Assembly (NCBI RefSeq): GCF_028898945.1
Contig: NZ_CP118607.1
Span: 4,140,001 to 4,204,000 of the forward strand
Length of the DNA: 64,000 bases
Direction: 5' to 3'
From: Pseudomonas sp. PSKL.D1
Lineage (GTDB): Bacteria > Pseudomonadota > Gammaproteobacteria > Pseudomonadales > Pseudomonadaceae
Shown in pieces: positions 19,802-30,384 of the stretch. A model generated the notes under the pieces. It saw only the letters and a program-made list of their open reading frames with translations. It was not told the DNA's origin and ran no database searches. Numbering within the stretch: position 1 is the stretch's first letter; each line of letters opens with the position of its first letter. Both the position numbers and the translations under genes were made by a program.

Positions 19802-20770
19802 TTAACCGCCAATCACTTTCATGACCGTCACACCGCCGGAGAACGCCAGTTCCTGCTTGTCGGCCAAGGCTTTTACCAGCAAGCGCTGCAAGGCTGGCAG
19901 CGCTTCGTGACGCGGTTTGGCCAACAGGTCGCCGACATAGTGACGGTTGTTCGACGACAAACAACCATGCAACCAGCCCGTTGACGAAAGGCGCAGGCGT
20001 GAGCACGTCCGGCAGAACGGCACGCTCTCGTTGGCGATCACGCCGAAATGCCCCCTACCCGGGATCTGATAGCGCAGCGCGGTGGCATCCAGCGGTGCAT
20101 CGACTTGCTGGTACGCGTGCGCCTGGCCAATCAGCTCCAACAAGCTGTCCAACCCGACGAATTGCTGAACGAACGCGTTGTGGTCACGGGCCAGGTGGCC
20201 CATGCGCATCAGCTCGATGAAGCGCAGCTCAAAACCTTGCTCCAGGCAGTAATCCAGCAGCGGCAACACCTGGTCGAGGTTCTGCCCGCGCATGGGCACC
20301 ATGTTCACCTTGATCTGCATGCCAAGCGCCCTGGCCTGCTGCATGCCGGCGAGCACAGTCGCCAGGTCGCCTCCCCTTGCGATACGGCGAAACGCCAGCG
20401 GGTCGAGGGTATCGAGGGACACGTTCAGCCGACGGATGCCTGCGGCCTGCAACTGAGGCAGCTTGCGTGAAAGCAGTTGGCCGTTCGTGGTCAAGGTAAT
20501 GTCTTGCAGGGCAAGCTGTGCCACAGCTGCCAGGAACGCATCCAGCCTGGGGCTGATCAGTGGTTCGCCGCCGGTGATGCGCAAACGCTCGATACCAGCC
20601 GCCTCGATCAGGTAGGCCACACCGCGCGCCAATGTATCTGCGGGGAGTTCATCCTGCGCGGCCACCAAGCGCTTGCCATTGGGCACGCAGTAACTGCAGG
20701 CATAGTTGCAGGCAGCTGTCAGGCTGACGCGCAGGTTGCGAAAACGCCTGCCTTGACGATCGACGATCAT
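19802..20770 (-). CDS. moaA: GTP 3',8-cyclase, molybdenum cofactor biosynthesis protein A
   Basis: A 322-residue radical SAM enzyme that starts molybdopterin synthesis from GTP. CNYACSYC gives the CxxxCxxC cluster motif near residue 24, GGEPL the SAM-binding motif, and CRTCSRLRLSSTGWLHGCL holds three cysteines of the second cluster. The C-terminus ends in the Gly-Gly (VIGG) that MoaA needs. Start 20770 (MIVDRQGRRFRNLRVS) has GGAG six bases upstream; an open extension to 20818 is less likely. No other moa genes are adjacent. Confidence 0.92.
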   Translation of the reverse strand: MIVDRQGRRFRNLRVSLTAACNYACSYCVPNGKRLVAAQDELPADTLARGVAYLIEAAGIERLRITGGEPLISPRLDAFLAAVAQLALQDITLTTNGQLLSRKLPQLQAAGIRRLNVSLDTLDPLAFRRIARGGDLATVLAGMQQARALGMQIKVNMVPMRGQNLDQVLPLLDYCLEQGFELRFIELMRMGHLARDHNAFVQQFVGLDSLLELIGQAHAYQQVDAPLDATALRYQIPGRGHFGVIANESVPFCRTCSRLRLSSTGWLHGCLSSNNRHYVGDLLAKPRHEALPALQRLLVKALADKQELAFSGGVTVMKVIGG

Positions 20771-20878
20771 GGATGACTCCGGCATGGATGAATCGGGGGC
20801 TGGCAAAACCTGACTCAAAATTCAGGTTTTTGCAAGCCCCCGCTCAATGCCGCAATCGTTGTGAAACGCGAAAGCGCT

Positions 20879-21514
20879 CTAGCCAGCGGCTTCCGGGTCA
20901 CGCTTGCGCTTGTTGCCCATGCGCACACCGATGTCCATGAGGAACTGGAAGAAACCTTCCTGGTCTTCCAGCACATTGCTCCAGAACGGCGAGTGATACA
21001 GCGCAACCGCGCCATGTACCAGCGCCCAGGCGGCACAGTAATGGAAGTACGGCGGCACATCTTCAAGCTTGCCTTCGCTGATACGGCCCTTGATCAGCTG
21101 GGTGAGGCGATCGAAGTTGGACGCGCGGATGCTGTGCAGCTCCTCGACCATTTCCGGCACCTGGTTGCCCTTGACCACCTTCTCTTCCAGGCGGTCGAAC
21201 AACCGATAGCGCTGCGGGTCACGCATGCGGAACTCGAAGTAGGCGCGCGACAGCGCCTCCTTGTCGCGGTCGACATCGGCAGAATGCAACAGCGCGTTCA
21301 GGTCCCGCTCATAATCGAGCATCAGGCGCAGGTAGATCTCCGCCTTGGACTTGAAATGCTTGTAGATCGTACCTTTGCCGATACCCACAGCGTCGGCGAT
21401 CATCTCGACAGTGACGCTGTCTTCACCCTGTTCAAGGAACAGTTTGAGTGCGGTATCAAGGATTTCCTGTTCGCGACGGCGAAACTCACGGACCTTACGA
21501 GGTTCTTTCTGCAT
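20879..21514 (-). CDS. TetR-family transcriptional regulator
   Basis: A 211-residue regulator. REFRRREQEILDTALKLFLE and the HTH core VTVEMIADAVGIGKGTIYKH are in residues 10-60. The rest resembles TetR proteins with the extended C-terminal domain found next to lipid or efflux genes. It is divergent from the aminotransferase V gene (72 bp gap). Ligand and targets cannot be read. Confidence 0.9.
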   Translation of the reverse strand: MQKEPRKVREFRRREQEILDTALKLFLEQGEDSVTVEMIADAVGIGKGTIYKHFKSKAEIYLRLMLDYERDLNALLHSADVDRDKEALSRAYFEFRMRDPQRYRLFDRLEEKVVKGNQVPEMVEELHSIRASNFDRLTQLIKGRISEGKLEDVPPYFHYCAAWALVHGAVALYHSPFWSNVLEDQEGFFQFLMDIGVRMGNKRKRDPEAAG

Positions 21515-21586
21515 AGGAAGGACTGGATGACAATCGAAGCGGATTATTATGCCTAACTTGCAGCAAATTGCACGGATCATCCAACC

Positions 21587-22720
21587 ATGTCTATGTTTCA
21601 CGATGAGTTCGAGCTGGCCCCGGGCCTGCGCTATCTGAACCACGCGGCCATCGCCCCTTGGCCACGCCGGGCCCGCGAGGCGGTGGCGCGCTTTGCTCAG
21701 GCCAATGTACAGAGGGGCGCCAGCGACTACACAGCCTGGCTCGCCACCGAACGGCGCCTGCGCGATCGCCTGATGCGCTTGATCAACGCACCGTCGAGTG
21801 GGGACATCGCTCTGGTCCAGAACACCTCGCAGGCGCTGTCACTGGTGGCCTTTGGCCTGGAATGGCAACCCGGCGATCAGGTGGTGATCAGTGATGAAGA
21901 ATTCCCCTCCAATCGCATCGTTTGGGAGGCGTTGGCCGACCGCGGCGTAGAGGTGGTACAAGCCAGCCTTGCCGGCGATGATCCGGAAGCCGCCCTGCTG
22001 GCTGCCTGCGGGCCTCGTACCCGCTTGCTGGCCGTGAGTGCGGTGCAGTTTGGCAGCGGGCTGCGCCTGGACCTGGAGCGCCTTGGCCAGGGCTGCCGGG
22101 CACGCAATGTATTATTCTGCGTCGATGCTATCCAGCAGATCGGCGCCCTGCCCTTCGACGTTCAGCGGTATCAATGCGACTTTGCCATGGCCGACGGGCA
22201 TAAATGGATGCTTGGCCCGGAGGGGCTGGGTGTTTTCTATTGCCGCACGGCGTTGCGCCCGCAATTGAAGCTGCATGCCTATGGCTGGCACATGATGGAT
22301 CACCTTGGCGACTTCGAACGCCGACAGTGGCGGCCGGCACCCAGTGCACGCCGTTTCGAATGCGGCAGCCCGAACATGCTCGGCGCACATGCACTGGAGG
22401 CAAGCCTGTCGCTGCTGGAAGATATCGGCATGCCGGAAATTGCCAGGCAACTGACGCTACGGATCGAGCAACTGCATCAAGGCCTGGCCAACATTCCCGG
22501 CATACGCCTGCACAGCCCGGCTTCGCCGGAAAAGCGGGCGGGCATAGTGACATTCAGCGTTGACGGCGTGGCAAGTTCAGCCATCTACCAAGCATTGACC
22601 GCCGAAGGAACAATTTGCGCACTGCGCGGCCCTGGAGTGCGATTTTCGCCGCATTTCTATACCAAAGAGCATCATATCGAAGAAGCTGTTCAGCAAGTGC
22701 GGCGCCTGGCCATACGCTGA
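21587..22720 (+). CDS. class V aminotransferase / cysteine desulfurase-like protein
   Basis: A 377-residue fold-type I PLP enzyme. YLNHAAIAPWPRRAREAV is the N-terminal substrate-binding part, CVDAIQQIGALPFDV holds the PLP-contacting aspartate and DGHKWMLGPEGLGVFY the PLP lysine near residue 206. No obvious catalytic cysteine loop of IscS/SufS type is present, so a true desulfurase role is unlikely; it may act on an amino acid or amino sugar. Two starts, 21587 and 21593, are possible. Confidence 0.87.
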   Translation: MSMFHDEFELAPGLRYLNHAAIAPWPRRAREAVARFAQANVQRGASDYTAWLATERRLRDRLMRLINAPSSGDIALVQNTSQALSLVAFGLEWQPGDQVVISDEEFPSNRIVWEALADRGVEVVQASLAGDDPEAALLAACGPRTRLLAVSAVQFGSGLRLDLERLGQGCRARNVLFCVDAIQQIGALPFDVQRYQCDFAMADGHKWMLGPEGLGVFYCRTALRPQLKLHAYGWHMMDHLGDFERRQWRPAPSARRFECGSPNMLGAHALEASLSLLEDIGMPEIARQLTLRIEQLHQGLANIPGIRLHSPASPEKRAGIVTFSVDGVASSAIYQALTAEGTICALRGPGVRFSPHFYTKEHHIEEAVQQVRRLAIR

Positions 22721-22798
22721 GGAAAGAACGAACCCCGGACGTATTCCAAATCTGTTTAAAAAACGACCAGAACTGCACTGGCACTGCGCCAAACCTGG

Positions 22799-22932
22799 CT
22801 AATACTTGAAGTGTTGGCGCGGCGCATCCCCCCCAGTGGCGCGCCGATAAAGGTGCCCAGGGACCGCGTACCTTTGTTTTACTCCTAATGGTCTTAACCC
22901 GGATTCCCCCCCCAGAACCCGGGTTTTTTTTG
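22799..22932 (+). ncRNA. rgsA: RgsA (P16) type small RNA with its promoter
   Basis: The gap between the aminotransferase and tatD ends in a strong terminator and holds a GC-rich, highly structured 120-nt stretch (GTGTTGGCGCGGCGCATC and GTGGCGCGCCGATAAAGG can pair). A sigma-S-like -10 (CTAATACTT) lies at 22799. In P. aeruginosa the RpoS- and Gac-controlled sRNA RgsA lies next to tatD. Position, size and end all fit; identity was judged from memory. Confidence 0.7.
22895..22931 (+). terminator. Rho-independent terminator of the RgsA-like RNA
   Basis: AACCCGG and CCGGGTT around a 17-base C-rich loop, then eight T. It also faces the convergent tatD gene. Confidence 0.9.
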
Positions 22933-22958
22933 CCCGGATGCTGGCGCTGGGGTACAGG

Positions 22959-23741
22959 TCAGGCTACACGAGCGAGGGGGAACAACCGTTTGAAGTTGGC
23001 GGTGGTTTGCTCGGCCAGCTGCTCGTAGCTGGCACCACGCAACGAGGCCACGTATTCAGCCACCTCGCGCACGTACTGCGGCAGGTTGGGCTTTCCGCGA
23101 TGGGGAATAGGGGCCAGGTACGGGGAATCGGTTTCGACCAGCAGGCGGTCGACCGGCACTTGTCGCGCCACTTCGCGCAGGGCTTCAGCATTGCGGAACG
23201 TAACAATACCGGAGAGCGAAATGTAATAGCCCAGGTCGAGGGCGGCCTTGGCCATGTCCCAATCCTCGGTAAAGCAGTGCAGCACGCCCGCCTGCGGCAA
23301 GCTGGCCTCACGCAGCAAGGCCAAGGTATCTGCCCTCGCCGCCCGTGTATGCACGATCACCGGCTTGCCGGTCTGGCGCGACGCTTCAAGGTGCAGGCGG
23401 AACGACGCCTGCTGCAGCTCGGCCGCTTCCGGCTCGTAATGGTAATCAAGCCCGGTTTCGCCAATGGCCACCACATGTGGGTGCGACAGTTCGCGCAGCA
23501 GCCACTCCAGCGCTGGGGTCTCACCCGGCGCCAGGTCGAGCGGGTGAATGCCAACCGAGCAATCGACATCGGCATACTGCTCGCTCAGGGCCTTCACCGC
23601 CCCGGCATTCTCGGCACTTACACCAATGCACAGGAAGTGCCCAACGCCGCGCTCCCGCGCCGCCTGCAGGGCTGCATCCAGGGAGCCATTGTGGGCGCTC
23701 AGGTCAAGACGATCGAGGTGGCAATGGGAATCTACAAGCAT
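22959..23741 (-). CDS. TatD-family metal-dependent DNase
   Basis: A 260-residue TIM-barrel hydrolase. MLVDSHCHLDRLD supplies the HxH metal ligands, AIGETGLDYHY the glutamate, IVHTRAA and LHCFTED further histidines and LLVETDSPYLAP the aspartate. TatD enzymes trim DNA 3' ends; the YcfH branch sits next to holB and tmk in gamma-proteobacteria, as here. Start 23741 is chosen because the conserved MLVDSH begins there. Confidence 0.93.
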   Translation of the reverse strand: MLVDSHCHLDRLDLSAHNGSLDAALQAARERGVGHFLCIGVSAENAGAVKALSEQYADVDCSVGIHPLDLAPGETPALEWLLRELSHPHVVAIGETGLDYHYEPEAAELQQASFRLHLEASRQTGKPVIVHTRAARADTLALLREASLPQAGVLHCFTEDWDMAKAALDLGYYISLSGIVTFRNAEALREVARQVPVDRLLVETDSPYLAPIPHRGKPNLPQYVREVAEYVASLRGASYEQLAEQTTANFKRLFPLARVA

Positions 23742-23770
23742 GGGAAACGGCACACATGAAAAGAGAATGG

Positions 23771-25595
<1,825 letters not shown>

Positions 25596-25928
25596 ATGAG
25601 CTATGGTCATGATTGTATATGGTCTTTTCAGCCCTGTCTGGATGACTTGAAACGTCAATAATCGACCGGCGAATCCGCCCCACACCCGTCAAAAACTCCG
25701 ACCAACGGACGCTAATCCGACGTCAACGTGCGCATGAACGCCCACGCCAGAGACCCAATCATGTTTTGGAGCAAGCTTTAGCTGTCCATTCGCCCTGGCG
25801 AAAGCCTTTGATGAACCGAGCGCCCACAAGCTCGTCAACGTCCAGATCCAAAGCCCAGTTAACGAGCCATGCGAGCGCAGACCAGACCAAGCCAAACAAA
25901 GCCAGCCAGGCCAGCCCAAGGCGAGCCT

Positions 25929-28109
25929 TCACACAACCCCTAAAGCCCGCCTCACGAAACTCTGGTCTACGAACCCCATAAACTCCCAGGCAAATTCGTT
26001 CTGCCGGAGATATTCAGCCAACTCATCCACGCCCGCCTCTTCGGGAAACTCCACCAACTCAGCCATGCGGTGCAGCGTCTGGATGGGGATGCCTATCTCT
26101 TCAAGCGCGTTCACGCCTGCTGGGAGATGGAAACTCTCAAAACCCATCCTGACATGGCTGTAGTCAATGGTGCTGCGAATCCCCTTTTTGATAGCGTGCA
26201 AACGAACAACGTCCTCCAGCAGCCCCAGCAACTTGGGGATGGTGTAGCCGAAGGCATTGCTCACCAGCTTCAGATCATTATTGAGCGACTTGGAGAGGTT
26301 TACTTTCTCTTGGGCTTTGATCCGCTGCTTGGTGTACTCGATCTGACCTTTCAGAAAAGCCGAATAACTGTCGGCCTTCAGGTAGGCGGTCAGCTTGGCC
26401 AAGATGTTATCTGGGGTTTTAGTTTGAAGACCATTCGTAGAAAACGCCTTCGGTACGATCTTGCTGCTGATCTTAGCCAACGTCTTCAAAAATCCGGGCG
26501 CTGGAGACCAGTGAAAGACAAGTGACTCAAACTCGTCCTCGTTGAGCATCTGAACCAAGCTGTACAGCTGCTCAAACTGCTCCATCCTGAAGTAGGAGTG
26601 CTTCTTGACTAGATCGACGGAAAACCGATCCTGCGCAAACGCGGCTTCAAACCGATCCTGGGAATATTCAGTCAAATGATCTGGCTGGGCACTCGCGAGA
26701 AGATTCAGCGGCGTATCTTCATCCTGAATCCCCAGAGGGATATCGACCTCCTGATTCAGGTTATCCTCGGGAACGTCTTCTAGGCAAAACACCTTGCCGA
26801 CGAAGTGGACGCCCATCCGCCCCGCACGTCCTTTAATATTGCCGTGGGTGAATTTGTCGATTCCCCGGGTACCGTTGCGGTTGTCGTAGATAACGACATT
26901 CTTAGCAATCGTATTTACACCCTCGATAATGGTTGCGGTGCACAGGAGAAACCGCAGATCCCCCGCGTTGAATCGGTCGGCGGTGTACTGCTGGAGGGCT
27001 CGGGGAAGTCCGCCGAAATGCAAACCGATGCTATTCTTAAGGGCATAGGTGTAGTCCCAATCCGGGTCGAACTCTTCCGCAACCCAGTCAATGTGAGGAC
27101 TCTGGAATGGCTGCCCGTACCCAAGTCTAACTAGCTCGCGGGCGACGTTGCCGGCCACAGTGGACGACTTGCAATAGATAATCGTGGCGCCTTCACACTG
27201 GGGTGCGATAGTCGCCAACATCTCAAGCTTCCCCTCATCATCATTGGGATCCACACCGAAGGTCTGCACATCGACCGCCACGGTGTTGAAGTCGGCAGAT
27301 ATGAATGTGTGGTCGTACCCCAGTTCAGTTAGGCCACGTATACTGTTGATGAAGGGCCCAGTGAGGTAAAACTGCTTGGAGACCTTCAGCAGCTTACTGA
27401 GGGCGATATTCAACTCAGTGACTCGCTCATCCTTGAAGTCGGTAGTGCCGTTTTTAAGCTGCTGGAAGGCCAGTTTGTAGAATTCATCAATAACGAAAAG
27501 ATCGATGGCCTTGATGTCATCACGCTCGTTTACCCGTTCCTGGGTCAAGACGTACACGACCCTGTCGCTGCGGCATTCTTGCGAGCTGTGGTGAATGATC
27601 TGATAGACCTCGCCAAAGCGCTCCTGAAGCCGCCGGCGTGTCTCGTCAGCCAGAGCGACGGTAGGTACTACGAGAACGACCCGCTTGAAGCGACCAAGGC
27701 CAAGCAGCGAGTCGACAATGGCACTCTTGCCCATACTGGTAGGCGCACTCAGTACGACGTTGCGGCCAGCCTTGAGCAGATCGAAGATCCGGAACTGCAT
27801 CGAGTGAAAAACAAAGTCTTTCGAGAATGGCGTTTGGTACACGTCCAAAGCAATACGTTCGCCCTGGGAAAGCTCCGAGAACTCTTTCTTCAAGTACGGA
27901 AATAACCCAGCCTTCCTGACCATGTTCCGAAGAATTCCAACGTGATCCACGAATTTCTCACGGGAACCAAGCGCCCGAATGGTCAGATCTCTACCCAATG
28001 AAGTGGAAACGGGGTTGGACAGGAGGGAGTTGACCGCTGAGAGGTAGCGGAACGCGGAGAACCCATCTGCGCCCAAACTCTGCTTTGCAGCATCATAAAC
28101 TTCGATCAC
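25929..28109 (-). CDS. Ski2-like SF2 helicase, HamB-like
   Basis: A 726-residue DNA/RNA helicase. Walker A APTSMGKS at residues 122-129, Walker B VIDEFYK (DEFY instead of DExH) at 207-212, motif III-like YLTGPF near 248-253, TATIIEGVNT near 391 and motif VI NIKGRAGRMG near 424-433. The order and the RAGR motif place it with Ski2-like helicases; HamB of Hachiman and AbpB have this architecture. The GTG start overlaps the stop of the upstream nuclease gene (GTGA), so both proteins are made together. Likely role: detect or remodel invading nucleic acid and license its partner nuclease. Confidence 0.8.
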   Translation of the reverse strand: MIEVYDAAKQSLGADGFSAFRYLSAVNSLLSNPVSTSLGRDLTIRALGSREKFVDHVGILRNMVRKAGLFPYLKKEFSELSQGERIALDVYQTPFSKDFVFHSMQFRIFDLLKAGRNVVLSAPTSMGKSAIVDSLLGLGRFKRVVLVVPTVALADETRRRLQERFGEVYQIIHHSSQECRSDRVVYVLTQERVNERDDIKAIDLFVIDEFYKLAFQQLKNGTTDFKDERVTELNIALSKLLKVSKQFYLTGPFINSIRGLTELGYDHTFISADFNTVAVDVQTFGVDPNDDEGKLEMLATIAPQCEGATIIYCKSSTVAGNVARELVRLGYGQPFQSPHIDWVAEEFDPDWDYTYALKNSIGLHFGGLPRALQQYTADRFNAGDLRFLLCTATIIEGVNTIAKNVVIYDNRNGTRGIDKFTHGNIKGRAGRMGVHFVGKVFCLEDVPEDNLNQEVDIPLGIQDEDTPLNLLASAQPDHLTEYSQDRFEAAFAQDRFSVDLVKKHSYFRMEQFEQLYSLVQMLNEDEFESLVFHWSPAPGFLKTLAKISSKIVPKAFSTNGLQTKTPDNILAKLTAYLKADSYSAFLKGQIEYTKQRIKAQEKVNLSKSLNNDLKLVSNAFGYTIPKLLGLLEDVVRLHAIKKGIRSTIDYSHVRMGFESFHLPAGVNALEEIGIPIQTLHRMAELVEFPEEAGVDELAEYLRQNEFAWEFMGFVDQSFVRRALGVV

Positions 28110-29773
28110 AAGGCCTCCCTGACCTTCTTGTCTACCAATTGGGTTAACGTCTCCAGACTTGGCGCTGGGTAGATGAACACGTTGATTGTGAGCTTTGCGA
28201 AGGTAGGGTCGTGCTCCAGGTCATCGACAAACTTTTCGAATAGGGCTGCCGTTTCCTGCTCAAGATGATCTTCATGCCCCGGTGTTTCAGGCTCAGTGAG
28301 CAATGTCGAGTCGTACCCTATGAATAGCACGAAACGAAGACGATCCAGATGAGAGTCGAACGAATTGCTCTCGTCCAAGATCGTGTGGATGTCATGGCGC
28401 AGTAGGTAGGCATCGTCTTTGATGTCGAGGATCTTGCCCCGAGCGTTGCTGAAGCATTCCATGATCTGCTCGTAGAGCTCATCACGGATCTCATGCAAGC
28501 GCGCAGCGATGTTTGATGCCGTGACAAGCTCACTGAAGCCAACCCACAACTCATCGCCCCCAGGATCTCGCCGAACGATATGGACGTTCTCCAGTATCTT
28601 TTCTTCGTTCTGACCTTCGAGGTAAAGCATGCAGGGTATTGGCTGACTTGAATGCGTCTGCCGAATCGTGGCGTGGAGAAGCACCCGCCCCAAGAAGGAA
28701 CGCACATCTCCCAGGGAAGCGAATACAGTGTTTTGTAAGCGCTGCCCTTGCTCAACAAGCGATAGCTTGTAGATATCAGCCAGTTCATTAGGGCGGAGAA
28801 ACACCTCGTCCAGCCATTTGCAGACGTTGTCGACGATGTGTTTATAACGGTAGCGCGTCATGCTGTATTGCTGGTGCAAGACGAGGCCATTTCGTTTAGC
28901 GCACGGTGTGGCCAAGGGGGCGCGGAACGGAACCAGAATATGCGGTAGCTGCCGCTTGACGTAGATCTTGCGCCCCACCCGCTTCTGGTCTTCCTCGACC
29001 CGGCCTTGGAACCAAGTGTTCAAATCGGCGCGAAGATAGGATTTGCTATCCACCGAGTGGATTCTGCGTGACAGAGCGCCTTTACGCGTAACTGTGTCCA
29101 GGATACCTCGCCAGATATCCTCTGCAGAGGCTTCGGCGCTCAAGATGGCCCCGTGGAGCTCATCCGCAGCAAGCCGAATGTTCCTGATGCCCAGGAGCTC
29201 AATCTCGCGCATGGTTCGGAACACTTGCCACCACGCGGCGTCAACCCAATTCGCCACGTCCACCCCACTGGTAGCAACGTAATTGGCGGTTTTTGAGTTG
29301 AGGTATTTGATCAGCTCATCGCGCCCGGGCTTGCCGTCACGTTCTTCTCGGCTGATAAGCAGGTATTCGAGAGTGACGTTAGTGGGATGCTCCGTAACGA
29401 TCCTGAATTTTCTTGGGACGGTGAGCTCGGGTTCGCACTCCATGGACTTGTGCAAGATCGAGCTACAAGGGATCTTTTTGTTGCTCGCAACCTTACTCAG
29501 AACGACAAGATCGCTCTGGGCCCAAAGGGTCTTGGTGGTGGTTTTGACCTGTACGAACTCTACGAAATCATCGCAGACGACGTCGATATCATCTGTGACC
29601 TCACAGCGGATGCGTCGAATTGTCTTGTCACGAAGCATCTGTGTGACGTAAAAGGCGGCAACGCAATCCTGAAATATGAAGCCGTGCTTGGCAGCAACTC
29701 CGCCGGCATCGTTTGGTTCCATCTTGACATCCATGGCAGCTCTGTCCATGGAATTTATGGCAATCGCCCCCAT
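28106..29773 (-). CDS. Cap4/DUF4297-type nuclease with HamA-like C-terminus
   Basis: A 555-residue protein. AAKHGFIFQDCVAAFYV near residues 28-43, then CEVTDDIDVV (E58, D61/D62) and FVQVKTTT (Q75, K77) form the D/E-x-K nuclease core of the Cap4/DUF4297 family. The C-terminal third (DELWVGFSELVTASNIAARL and following) resembles the DUF1837 fold of HamA but lacks its usual catalytic GExK-type residues. I read this as a HamA-like platform carrying a different nuclease. Downstream overlap with the helicase supports one two-gene system. Several in-frame ATGs (29773, 29749, 29734, 29722) make the start uncertain. Confidence 0.7.
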   Translation of the reverse strand: MGAIAINSMDRAAMDVKMEPNDAGGVAAKHGFIFQDCVAAFYVTQMLRDKTIRRIRCEVTDDIDVVCDDFVEFVQVKTTTKTLWAQSDLVVLSKVASNKKIPCSSILHKSMECEPELTVPRKFRIVTEHPTNVTLEYLLISREERDGKPGRDELIKYLNSKTANYVATSGVDVANWVDAAWWQVFRTMREIELLGIRNIRLAADELHGAILSAEASAEDIWRGILDTVTRKGALSRRIHSVDSKSYLRADLNTWFQGRVEEDQKRVGRKIYVKRQLPHILVPFRAPLATPCAKRNGLVLHQQYSMTRYRYKHIVDNVCKWLDEVFLRPNELADIYKLSLVEQGQRLQNTVFASLGDVRSFLGRVLLHATIRQTHSSQPIPCMLYLEGQNEEKILENVHIVRRDPGGDELWVGFSELVTASNIAARLHEIRDELYEQIMECFSNARGKILDIKDDAYLLRHDIHTILDESNSFDSHLDRLRFVLFIGYDSTLLTEPETPGHEDHLEQETAALFEKFVDDLEHDPTFAKLTINVFIYPAPSLETLTQLVDKKVREAL

Positions 29774-30114
29774 GCGTCTAGGTTATTGATGGCGTTTTGA
29801 TGTGTCTCGTGTGGGCCTGCAGCCTCCTGAGGCGTTATCTCACTGCCATCGAGCCTCCGCCCCCGCGCCATTCTTGAAGCCCCAGACCACATATAAGCCC
29901 CAGCTGACAGCATCCCAACCGCAATCAATTCAGGGGGCATAGTTGACTGATCCTGGCCTCCTGATGGACACCCATGGCCCATCGATTTTCGGATGAGTTG
30001 ATTGTAAGGGGCCGGTGAACACACCTTCCGAACCTGCCCAGTAAGGGTAATTGTGTCCGCGTATTTATAAGCGGACGCAATTACCCTTAAGGATTCTCCG
30101 ATCAAGTTGCTCAT
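29755..30114 (-). CDS. short uncertain ORF between XRE gene and nuclease gene
   Basis: 119 codons starting MSNLIGESLRVIASAYKYAD, with one hydrophobic stretch (ELIAVGMLSAGAYMW) near residue 77. It overlaps the nuclease gene by 19 bp and starts inside a repeat. A 19-bp hairpin lies inside the frame, which argues against coding. No family recognised. Confidence 0.25.
   Translation of the reverse strand: MSNLIGESLRVIASAYKYADTITLTGQVRKVCSPAPYNQLIRKSMGHGCPSGGQDQSTMPPELIAVGMLSAGAYMWSGASRMARGRRLDGSEITPQEAAGPHETHQNAINNLDAWGRLP
30042..30089. repeat. 19-bp inverted repeat with 10-base loop
   Basis: TAAGGGTAATTGTGTCCGC and GCGGACGCAATTACCCTTA (one mismatch) around GTATTTATAA. It can form a strong hairpin downstream of the XRE gene on the minus strand, without a T run. 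Operator, attenuator or scar are all possible. Confidence 0.6.
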
Positions 30115-30350
30115 CAGCCGGAAATGTACTTGGTCACGCTGGCAGATCTGCGTAGATCCGTATGCCAAGCTCCTTCAGCACCTGCAGCACGCTTGCGATA
30201 GCTACGGTGCCTTTACCGGTCTCGATGTCTCTCAGCAGCACATGACTCTTGCCTAACATGCCCGCAAGGTCGGTTTGGATAATCGACTGCTGTTTTCGTA
30301 TTTTTCGAACTATGGCGCCCAATTCTGCGGTTGCTCATTAGCCGGAAATG
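30106..30350. repeat. 21-bp direct repeats flanking the XRE gene
   Basis: GTTGCTCATCAGCCGGAAATG at 30106-30126 and the same with TTAG at 30330-30350, 20 of 21 identical, on either side of the XRE gene. They could be operators bound by this regulator or the trace of a duplication that copied a start region (both read ATGAGCAAC on the minus strand). Confidence 0.6.
30134..30322 (-). CDS. XRE-family regulator, HipB-like
   Basis: A 62-residue protein that is almost only a helix-turn-helix: IRKQQSIIQTDLAGMLG, then DIETGKGTVAIASVLQVLKE, ending GIRIYADLP as in HipB antitoxins. An in-frame stop just upstream forces a TTG start at 30322 or a later start. No HipA kinase follows, so it is either a lone regulator of the downstream nuclease-helicase unit or the remnant of a toxin-antitoxin pair. 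Confidence 0.7.
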   Translation of the reverse strand: MGAIVRKIRKQQSIIQTDLAGMLGKSHVLLRDIETGKGTVAIASVLQVLKELGIRIYADLPA

Positions 30351-30384
30351 GGCGGCTTATCGGCGTACTCGAAATCGGAAAAGC

